From contig NC_050727.1 in NCBI RefSeq assembly GCF_014133895.1, positions 310,001-374,000 of the forward strand: a stretch of DNA of 64,000 bases, read 5' to 3'. How positions within the stretch are numbered: position 1 is the stretch's first letter; each line of letters starts with the position of its first letter. Below the pieces are notes generated by a model. That model was not told the DNA's origin. It saw nothing but the letters and a program-made list of their open reading frames with translations, and made no database searches. The DNA is from Torulaspora globosa. Taxonomy: Eukaryota > Ascomycota > Saccharomycetes > Saccharomycetales > Saccharomycetaceae. A program made the position numbers and the translations under genes. Shown piece by piece: positions 57,577 to 64,000 of the stretch.

Positions 57577-58162
57577 CTCAGGCCTCTTAACAGTTACCAG
57601 TGTGAATAAGCTTATGGCATTTTACCTTAAGTGTGTGTTCGCTTCAATATAGTGGTTAAGTAATGAAAGGCAAAAGCCATAACGCATTCACAAGATAGTG
57701 CCAACGCCAAGTGTTGTCTATCTACATATTACCTTGTTAATCCATAAGACTACGGTCAACTACTTGTAGCTTTCAAGAGAATGATGATAGTCTTCACTCG
57801 TTTTGATAGCTCATATAGCTACCGTGTACTGCATTGGACGGATATCTTGCAAAAATACTGTCATGTCACGGCTTTCATTATGAATCGTCTACATAGTCCT
57901 TTATAACTAACGGTAGCCAATGTGTAATTACTGTCCGGCGGATCAGTCGAGGGCGAAAACGAGTCTGCCGGCTAGCAGAGTTCTATGAGTGGCCCCCCAC
58001 TTCAGACCTCGACCATGGTTGATTAAACTTCTATAACGTCAAATATTGTTGTATAAGTGGGATAAATAAATAAACTGAATGAATAGATAAATTGGATGAA
58101 CCAGAACCAGAAGATATCTGTGGCCATTCATTTGTCGAACGTGAACTGGGAAAGGCGACATC
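57577..58162. other. Intergenic region EFM1-acid phosphatase, synteny junction
   Basis: A 586 bp gap with both flanking genes on the minus strand. It marks where the chromosome VIII/XII-like gene order ends. The end near 58060-58090 has an AT-rich run of AATA/GATA words. I find no tRNA, LTR or telomere-like repeat. Confidence 0.5.
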
Positions 58163-59599
58163 TCATAGCAAGTAAGCGACGATCAAGCCTAATAATCCGC
58201 TGACTGGTAGCACGGCAATAGCAGCAGCACCGCCAGAAGACGACTTGGTACTAACGCGAGTACCGTTAGAAGAAGTACTGTTCTTGGCGGCGGTAGAACC
58301 ACTGGTGGTGGCTGAAGCGCTTGTGATCGTGGCTGAAGCACTTTTGATGGTAGTAGGAGCCTCGGAGATGCTACCGGAGACAGTAGTGGTGGTAGAGGTG
58401 AAGTAACTCTGAGAAAGCTGGGCAGAATACTCAGCGCCCCACTTGTCAACAATGGCCTTCAACACTGGTTTGCCGTTCATGTTGATAGCGGTAACGTTCG
58501 GAGCGGGCAGAGGGATGGTGTCGTCCAACAAGTAACCGACATAAGTAGCATTGTTGACCATGTAGGTGGTGTCGACATTTCTGTTGGTAACGTTGGTCTT
58601 GTTAGCGACAAACTGGAAAACGTTAGCGTTGACATCGTTTCTACCTAGAGATGGCAGGTCCCAGTTAGCCTCTGGGGTCGAGATCAACGAGTACTGATCG
58701 TAGAAAGTCGAGTCCGTGGTGCCCTTCAATTCTTCTGGGACAGCACCGCCCAGCAAGATGGTGAAGACCTTGTTCTTGATCGAGTAGGTGTCGTTTTCGT
58801 CGAAAGTCAAAACGATCAAAGTGTTGTTCGTAAAGTACTCGTTTTGCAACAATGGCGTCAAGAAGCTTCTGCTCCAGTTAGCGGCAACCTTGATGGTCGA
58901 ATCGTGACCATCGTTGGTCATGTTTGGAGTAATGTGGAAAAACTGTGGCAGCGTCTTGTCGGCCAAGTCCTTCTCGAACATGGTGAAGTTCTTGATGTTA
59001 CCCAATCTGGTCTGGTTCTGGGCAACAGAGTCGAAGATGATGAGTGGGTTGTGCTTTCTCACATAGTCGTTAGCAAAAGTCTCCTGGTTAGAGTAGTTGA
59101 AACCTTGGAAGCCAGAGTACGGCATATGCTCCTCGTATTCACCCCAGGAGATGCTCTTGGAGTCCAAAAGATCAACCACGGTCGACACGTTGGCGGGCAG
59201 AGCGATGAATCTGTCGTCATCCAAGGCGAAGTAGTCGCCACCGACAGAAGCCACGTAGTTTGGCTCCGAAGGATGCGTTACACCCCAGTAGTTGTCCAAT
59301 AAGATACCCTGAGACGCCAGCCATTGCATATCCTCCTGGCCTGCGGCCTTGTCGTAGTCGGTGTTCTCCAGCCAGATGACGACCATCCTGTCGAACGCCG
59401 CACCCTTCACACTCGACGTGAAATGGTTCGTGGTAGCATTAGACGCCGCCTTGGCAATGTCGGACGCCTTAGGATTAATCGTAGAGTACGTTCTTGGAGT
59501 ACGACTCACGCTTGCAGAGCTGGACTCGACCTGAGCACCGCTGACCAACGAACCGGAACCAACCACTGCTGCTGCTGCTGCCAATTGAACAAATTTCAT
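58163..59599 (-). CDS. Secreted, probably GPI-anchored acid phosphatase (phosphoesterase family)
   Basis: 478 residues. A signal peptide (about 1-20, KFVQLAAAAAVVGSGSLVSGA) is followed by a catalytic domain of the phosphoesterase family PF04185, as in the phosphate-repressible acid phosphatases of filamentous fungi. Conserved pieces are MVVIWLENTDYDKA, THPSEPNYVASVGGDYF, HNPLIIFDSV, FFHITPNMTNDGHDS and LIVLTFDENDTYS. Many N-glycosylation sequons are present. The C-terminus is Ser/Thr-rich and ends in small residues then a hydrophobic tail (SSGGAAAIAVLPVSGLLGLIVAYLL), a typical GPI signal. It differs from the histidine phosphatases (Pho5 family) of S. cerevisiae. Start at the ATG at 59599; the upstream codons lead to GTG. 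Three CACGTG boxes upstream suggest phosphate control. Confidence 0.82.
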   Translation of the reverse strand: MKFVQLAAAAAVVGSGSLVSGAQVESSSASVSRTPRTYSTINPKASDIAKAASNATTNHFTSSVKGAAFDRMVVIWLENTDYDKAAGQEDMQWLASQGILLDNYWGVTHPSEPNYVASVGGDYFALDDDRFIALPANVSTVVDLLDSKSISWGEYEEHMPYSGFQGFNYSNQETFANDYVRKHNPLIIFDSVAQNQTRLGNIKNFTMFEKDLADKTLPQFFHITPNMTNDGHDSTIKVAANWSRSFLTPLLQNEYFTNNTLIVLTFDENDTYSIKNKVFTILLGGAVPEELKGTTDSTFYDQYSLISTPEANWDLPSLGRNDVNANVFQFVANKTNVTNRNVDTTYMVNNATYVGYLLDDTIPLPAPNVTAINMNGKPVLKAIVDKWGAEYSAQLSQSYFTSTTTTVSGSISEAPTTIKSASATITSASATTSGSTAAKNSTSSNGTRVSTKSSSGGAAAIAVLPVSGLLGLIVAYLL

Positions 59600-59663
59600 C
59601 TTCACCGCTTTCTTGCTCTGCTACCTCAGGAAACCCAACCCAACCGTCGATCCTCAGCACTAG

Positions 59664-59671
59664 TTTATATA
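59664..59671 (-). promoter_or_regulatory. TATA box of the acid phosphatase gene
   Basis: TATATAAA on the minus strand (TTTATATA at 59664-59671), 65-72 bp before the phosphatase ATG. Confidence 0.6.
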
Positions 59672-59947
59672 CCCTTTCCGTCCCGTCACTCACCGCCAGA
59701 ACGTTCAGGGAAACGTGGCAATCCCAATAGAGTTCCATTACCACTCAATATCCGCATTTGGTCATCGGTTCTTTCAGCTTTACGACCAATTATTCACCAA
59801 ATCGTCAAATCATATCAACCTGCTGCTTCCAGAAAAGTGCTATGCCAATCAAATCTCCAACGGGAACTTCCACTATACGGGCCTATCTGTAACGACCATA
59901 TCGCTGACTTCAAGCTCATCGCATCCAAGGTCTTGGAAAGACAACTC

Positions 59948-59953
59948 CACGTG
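59948..59953. promoter_or_regulatory. CACGTG box 1, Pho4-type
   Basis: The context is tcCACGTGtg, 349 bp from the phosphatase and 299 bp from the oxidase start. It has no T directly 5' on either strand, which permits Pho4 binding. Confidence 0.5.
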
Positions 59954-59990
59954 TGCCAAGCAATTAACATGTCAGGAATGCCAAGAGATC

Positions 59991-59996
59991 CACGTG
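59991..59996. promoter_or_regulatory. CACGTG box 2, Pho4-type
   Basis: The context is tcCACGTGtg, identical to box 1 over ten bases and 43 bp from it. It lies 392 bp from the phosphatase start. Confidence 0.5.
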
Positions 59997-60065
59997 TGTG
60001 TGCTAGGAGCCTCGAGAGACCGATGAGTTGGACCTGTAGCAGACCAGATCGCCTAGAGCAACGGC

Positions 60066-60071
60066 CACGTG
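60066..60071. promoter_or_regulatory. CACGTG box 3, Pho4-type
   Basis: The context is gcCACGTGga, 181 bp before the oxidase ATG. It is again free of a 5' T on either strand. Confidence 0.5.
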
Positions 60072-60251
60072 GAGGTGAAGAAGTCTCTCCTGCGGGACCG
60101 GTCAAGAGGTGTGCCCGTGAGCTGGGTGTCGAGAAGGCGTGAGGCAGCCATCGGTTACGGATGGGAGCTTTGACTGAGGTTGTATATGAATTGGTGAGCT
60201 GAATTGGTCCGGGAGCACTGGTGGTCGGTCGAGAGGACCAAGGTCGAGAGG

Positions 60252-62255
60252 ATGAACGAGTTGGTCCCGAAGAGTGCTGGGGAAGACGACGGAGCTGTTT
60301 CAGTGAGGAATGATTTGGAGGAGCAGTCGCCTCGAGATGAGAAAAAGCGCAGGTTTGTCGCGTGGTTGAGAGTTTTGCTGATGGTGACGGTGCCGGTTCT
60401 GGTTCTGGCGTTTGGGCTGCAGCAGCTCGTCAAGTCTCATGGACTGGGGTCTCTGACGCAATGTGTGTCGAGCAACTTCGCTAAGAAGTCGGAATCGTCG
60501 AACGACGATTCGTGGAGGTTGGATACTAACAAAAACTACACTATGGATGTGGACTATTGGCTGAGACAGACAAAGCCAAGGGAGAGACACTACTATATGA
60601 ATGTGACGACGTTTGTGGAAGAGAGCCCCGACGGTATCAGGCGGAACTTGACAGTGGTTAACGGCCAGTATCCGGGACCTCTCCTGGAAGCGAACGCTGG
60701 AGATACTTTGTTCATTCATGTGGACAACCAGATGGAGCACGAGCCCGTGACGATCCACTGCCATGGCCTTTTCTTCAACAATAACAACAGTTTCCACGAC
60801 GGTGCTGCGTACATCAACCAGTGCCCGATCCCGCCAAAGGCAAACTACACGTACAAGATCGAACTCGACGACAGACAGTATGGCACGTATTGGTACCATT
60901 CGCATTTTGGAGCGCAATATGCAGACGGCTTGTTTGGGCCGCTGGTGATCCACTCTAGTGAGGAATACAGGGCGATGAATTCGTCGTACGATAAAGACAT
61001 CGTTGTTCTGGTGAACGATTACTACCACGACATGGCTTCCAATTACCTACCGGACTACCTGGGACCCGCTAATGAGAACACCGAGCCAGACCCGGATAAC
61101 GGCTTGATTCAGGGTCAGAACAGATTTGACTACGTGGCATCGACGTATCTGGTCCCCAATGGCGGGAACAGCTCGGATGTCTCCTACGCGCCAGTTAATG
61201 TATCAGTGATCGACCTGGATCCAAACTCCACTTACAGACTGCGATTGATCAACGCTGGATTTTTCCTGACGTTTGAGTTTGAGATCGATTCGCATGACCT
61301 GGAAATCGTGGAGGCCGACGGTACGTTAGTGACGCCGATCACCGTGGATTCGCTGGCAGTTTCGCTGGCTGAGCGGTACTCGTTTATTCTAAAGCCCCGC
61401 GATGACAAGAAAGATCTGAAAAATTACTGGATGCAGGCCAGATTTAACCAGTTCTGTGCTAAAGTGGAAAATACAAACTTCAACCCAGACGTACGAGCCA
61501 TTGTATCATACTCTAAGCATGAGGACCCATCAGACTTGCAAGTTCCTGATTCCCGATGGCAATACGGCGGCGGGGACGTCGTTTGTAATGAATTCGATCA
61601 GAGCCTGCTACACACCGCAAATGTGACTTCTGTACCTCGTACTGCTAACGGCTCAACACTCCCCGATGTCAGGTTTGACGTGGACGTGTCGTTTTTGATC
61701 AAAGCGAATCAACTGACTCGCGGATATCTGAACGATCAGACTTTCGAAAACTATAAGAATGGCTCTACGATGTACCAACTGGCGTTTGCGGCAGATAACA
61801 ACACCATAAAGAATCTCGACGTTAAGGATCTGTTGACCAACAATGATCACCAATATATGCTCAACATAAATGAAAGAGGAACTATCGTCGACATCGTGAT
61901 CAATAATTATGACGACGGCAATCACCCATTCCACCTTCACGGCCACAAGTTTTGGGTACTGGCTATCGGCAAGACAGGATTTTTCGACCAAAAGTACTAC
62001 ACGGATGATTCAGGTGTGATGAATTTCGAGAACCCAGTGCTGCGTGACACAGTTAATATTCCCGGCTTTGGCTGGGGTGTGCTGCGTTTCGTCGCCGACA
62101 GTCCTGGTGTTTGGCCATTTCATTGCCACATCGGCTGGCATATGGAGAGCGGATTAATGATGCAGTTTAATATTTTGCAAGACGAATACAGCAATTGGGA
62201 TAATTACCCCCTGAAATGGTATCAACAATGTCAATACTGGCAGAACCAATTGTGA
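60252..62255 (+). CDS. N-terminally anchored multicopper oxidase, laccase-like
   Basis: 667 residues. A basic N-terminus and one hydrophobic helix (about 35-59, WLRVLLMVTVPVLVLAFGLQQL) suggest a type II membrane protein or signal anchor; no C-terminal helix is present, unlike Fet3 and Fet5. All four copper motifs are intact: HCHG (169-172), HSH (216-218), HPFHLHGH and HCHIGWHMESGL (from 624). They bind one type 1 and a trinuclear type 2/3 cluster that reduces oxygen to water. The axial position is Leu. At the site of the Fet3 electron-transfer residue Glu185 (GQYEDG) this protein reads AQYADG with Ala224, so ferroxidase activity is doubtful; a laccase-like or cuprous oxidase role is possible. 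Start at the ATG at 60252; an upstream frame begins with TTG. No Ftr-type permease is adjacent. Confidence 0.85.
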   Translation: MNELVPKSAGEDDGAVSVRNDLEEQSPRDEKKRRFVAWLRVLLMVTVPVLVLAFGLQQLVKSHGLGSLTQCVSSNFAKKSESSNDDSWRLDTNKNYTMDVDYWLRQTKPRERHYYMNVTTFVEESPDGIRRNLTVVNGQYPGPLLEANAGDTLFIHVDNQMEHEPVTIHCHGLFFNNNNSFHDGAAYINQCPIPPKANYTYKIELDDRQYGTYWYHSHFGAQYADGLFGPLVIHSSEEYRAMNSSYDKDIVVLVNDYYHDMASNYLPDYLGPANENTEPDPDNGLIQGQNRFDYVASTYLVPNGGNSSDVSYAPVNVSVIDLDPNSTYRLRLINAGFFLTFEFEIDSHDLEIVEADGTLVTPITVDSLAVSLAERYSFILKPRDDKKDLKNYWMQARFNQFCAKVENTNFNPDVRAIVSYSKHEDPSDLQVPDSRWQYGGGDVVCNEFDQSLLHTANVTSVPRTANGSTLPDVRFDVDVSFLIKANQLTRGYLNDQTFENYKNGSTMYQLAFAADNNTIKNLDVKDLLTNNDHQYMLNINERGTIVDIVINNYDDGNHPFHLHGHKFWVLAIGKTGFFDQKYYTDDSGVMNFENPVLRDTVNIPGFGWGVLRFVADSPGVWPFHCHIGWHMESGLMMQFNILQDEYSNWDNYPLKWYQQCQYWQNQL

Positions 62256-62526
62256 GATTCTGACCTCGATAATTTTCTGGTCTTTATTTTTTGATAGATA
62301 GTGCTGTAATTAAATTCCTAAAGACCCTACGAGGTTATTAAGGCGACTCCTTGGTAATATAATTGCTTCGTATTATATTTCGAATTACTGACATCGCTGC
62401 GTCAGTGGCGCCTGGCAAGCCTGAGCATGATCGACGAACATCATCAAACAGTTTATCCTTCATAACTACAAAGAAGCTCCATTTGATCAACCTGTATCAC
62501 AACCAGTGAGCCACCGATCCGCCAGC

Positions 62527-62916
62527 ATGCTGTTACCAACTGCTAAATATTGCGGATCCGACGCTGAAACGGTAAAGTTCGAGGTTAATCCGGCTGATGC
62601 CCGTTACCAGACGACCGACGGCAGAACCACCGGTGCCAGCCCATATGTGCTGAACGCGGGGCAAGTGGATAGAGACAGGCCTTCAGAGCCCAGGAGAGAC
62701 GCCAACGGCAAGATCACCGCCTTGGGAGAGCTCAGGACCAGACTCACCGGGCTGCAAGACGATATCAATGAATTCCTGACCCAGCGGATGGAATTGGCCA
62801 AAGGGAAGAAGCCAAAACTACAAGGTAATCAGGCCAAACAGGAAGAACGAATTGAGAACGAGATCAAGGAGCTTCTGGACGGTGGAGATGGCGAAGATGA
62901 TGCTGATGGCTTATAG
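62527..62916 (+). CDS. GON7: KEOPS complex subunit Gon7
   Basis: 129 residues (123 in S. cerevisiae Gon7, YJL184W). Gon7 is the fungal accessory subunit of KEOPS, which makes t6A37 on ANN-decoding tRNAs and affects telomeres. Signature blocks are YQTTDGRTTGASPYVLNAGQVDRDRPSEP (about residues 26-55), LGELRTRLTGLQDDINEFLTQRMELAKGKK and the acidic end LLDGGDGEDDADG. Most of the protein is probably disordered until bound to Pcc1. Start set at the ATG at 62527 (MLLPTAKY); seven codons upstream lead to GTG. The neighbour genes differ from S. cerevisiae (MNN11, ATG36), so this is a separate synteny context. Confidence 0.92.
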   Translation: MLLPTAKYCGSDAETVKFEVNPADARYQTTDGRTTGASPYVLNAGQVDRDRPSEPRRDANGKITALGELRTRLTGLQDDINEFLTQRMELAKGKKPKLQGNQAKQEERIENEIKELLDGGDGEDDADGL

Positions 62917-63043
62917 GCGTCGTTTTATACGGATGACTCACCAGAACAGCTTATATTCATCAATGCTATGCACTAGTTGATGAGGGCATCTCAGAGGAAT
63001 TGAGGTCGCAGCGTAGCGTTGCTTGGCAGCTTGATTCAGGAGG

Positions 63044-64000
63044 ATGAAGGAGACTTTTTCTGAAGAAGAATATAGATCGAGAGAAGTCGATGACGGCTCT
63101 GTTGTAGCGACCAAGAAGCCTGTAGATAAGCGTCGTTTACTGTTCAAGATTGACCTGTTTGTGTTGTCATTTGTTTGTCTGCAGTACTGGATCAACTATG
63201 TGGACCGTGTGGGGTTCATCAATGCCTACATTTCGGGAATGAAGGAGGACTTGCACTTCAAGGCTAACGATATCAATATTACTAATACATGTTTCACGGT
63301 TGGATACATCTTGGGGATGATTCCAAATAACTTGATACTATTGGTGGCACCTCCGCGGGTCTGGTTAAGTTTTTGTACATTTGCGTGGGGTTTGCTGACA
63401 TTGGGGATGTTCAAAGTAACATCTTTCAAGCAGTGCTGCGTGATAAGATTCTTTCAGGCGATCTTCGAGAGTTGCACATTCTCCGGCACACATCTGATCC
63501 TTGGGTCGTGGTATAAGGAGAACGAGCTGCCTATTCGAAGTGCAATATTTACATCTTCTGGTTTAATCGGCTCGATGTTTAGTGGCTTCATGCAGGTGGA
63601 AATCCACGACAGCTTGGATGGCAGGCGCGGCCTCGCCGGCTGGAGATGGCTGTTCATCATCGACTTTGCCATCACAATGCCAATAGCGCTCTATGGGTTC
63701 CTGTTTTTCCCCGGTGTGCCTGAGAACAGCAGTGGCAGCAGCTCATTCTCGATGACCAGATTTTTCTTCAGCGAACGGGAGCTTCAGTTCGCCAGGAGAA
63801 GGTTGCCCGCCAGGGATGAAAGCACTCGGCTGGACTGGTCTGTCGTACCGAGGGTTCTGAAAAGATGGCATTGGTGGCTATTCTCGTTTGTCTGGGTTCT
63901 CGGCGGTGAGAATCTGAGTCTAGCGTCAAACTCGACTTTTGCCCTCTGGCTAAAGAATCAAGGTTACTCCCTTTCGCATCGAAACAACTTTCCGTCGGGT
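63044..64000 (+). CDS. Dal5-family transporter, 3' end outside window
   Basis: The first 319 residues of a major facilitator of the anion:cation symporter (Dal5) family, open to the window edge. About six or seven membrane segments are visible, from about residue 33 on (LFVLSFVCLQYWINYVDRVGFINAYISGM) through GYILGMIPNNLILL, LGSWYKENELPIRSAIFTSSGLIGS and AGWRWLFIIDFAITMPIALYGFLFFP to WLFSFVWVLGG. The NYVDR..F.NAY.SGMKEDL signature and the GWRWLFIID motif define the family, whose S. cerevisiae members move allantoate, biotin, pantothenate, nicotinate or cysteine (Dal5, Vht1, Fen2, Tna1, Yct1, Seo1). The intracellular Arg after the third helix is present (CVIRFFQ). I cannot choose a substrate. 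Start at 63044, 127 bp after GON7. Confidence 0.85.
   Translation, partial: MKETFSEEEYRSREVDDGSVVATKKPVDKRRLLFKIDLFVLSFVCLQYWINYVDRVGFINAYISGMKEDLHFKANDINITNTCFTVGYILGMIPNNLILLVAPPRVWLSFCTFAWGLLTLGMFKVTSFKQCCVIRFFQAIFESCTFSGTHLILGSWYKENELPIRSAIFTSSGLIGSMFSGFMQVEIHDSLDGRRGLAGWRWLFIIDFAITMPIALYGFLFFPGVPENSSGSSSFSMTRFFFSERELQFARRRLPARDESTRLDWSVVPRVLKRWHWWLFSFVWVLGGENLSLASNSTFALWLKNQGYSLSHRNNFPSG

Larger units (their letters stand above)
59600..60251. promoter_or_regulatory. Divergent promoter of the acid phosphatase and the multicopper oxidase
   Basis: 652 bp shared by the two genes. It has three CACGTG palindromes within 124 bp (59948-60071) and a TATA box next to the phosphatase. Several open frames cross it but none has a supported product. 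Confidence 0.6.

Noticed and set aside
57779..57785. ATGATGA as a C box of a C/D snoRNA in the EFM1-phosphatase gap
   Set aside because: No D box (CTGA) at suitable distance and no terminal stem.
60204..60251. 16-codon N-terminal extension of the multicopper oxidase
   Set aside because: Starts at TTG; the ATG at 60252 is adequate.

Overview
This is a gene-dense nuclear segment of a budding yeast of the family Saccharomycetaceae. Nearly every reading frame is a recognisable orthologue of a Saccharomyces cerevisiae gene. Genes are intron-poor: one short spliceosomal intron, in cofilin, with GTATGT and TACTAAC signals. Intergenic gaps are mostly 40-700 bp. Genes that S. cerevisiae keeps on two separate chromosome arms (VIII-left: YHL026C to YHL039W; XII-left: YLL034C to YLL050C) are interleaved here in one series, and pairs duplicated there (RPL8A/B, SBP1/RNP1, VMR1/YBT1) are single. 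That is the pattern of a lineage that split before the whole-genome duplication, such as Lachancea, Torulaspora, Zygotorulaspora, Zygosaccharomyces or Kluyveromyces. I cannot fix the genus.

Layout. Left edge (1-3264, minus): the 5' part of NUP145 and the kinetochore gene SPC105, an S. cerevisiae chromosome VII pair. 3845-9261: GRC3, RIX7 and a DUF2456 membrane protein, three genes whose order and strands suggest one local inversion. 9629-16932: RIM101, WSC4, OCA5, PRP19. 17110-24717: ENT4, polyubiquitin UBI4 (four repeats), ECM29. 24945-38847: VPS13, SDH2, ATG10, GOS1, FPS1. A 1.6 kb gap without a supported gene then leads to GUT1, RPL8, SBP1, a full-length ABCC transporter (VMR1/YBT1 type), MUP3, CBP2, LDB18, COF1 and EFM1 (to 57576).

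The right end (57577-64000) leaves this conserved block. It holds a secreted, probably GPI-anchored acid phosphatase, divergent from an N-terminally anchored multicopper oxidase. The promoter between them carries three CACGTG boxes. GON7 (KEOPS subunit, chromosome X in S. cerevisiae) and a Dal5-family transporter cut by the window edge follow.

Functional links: GRC3 and RIX7 both serve 60S ribosome maturation. UBI4 and ECM29 belong to the ubiquitin-proteasome system, and UBI4 has a perfect Rpn4-type box. FPS1 and GUT1 (glycerol channel and glycerol kinase) are divergent neighbours. RIM101 and WSC4 both deal with pH or wall stress.

I saw no tRNA or rRNA gene, transposon, LTR, centromere or convincing snoRNA. 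Nothing here is a wholly new system. The best leads are start-codon choice at GUT1, the phosphate-type promoter, the oxidase lacking a ferroxidase residue, the inversion, and one small unrecognised ORF downstream of RPL8. Starts were set at ATG; several frames continue upstream only from TTG or GTG, and I trimmed them.
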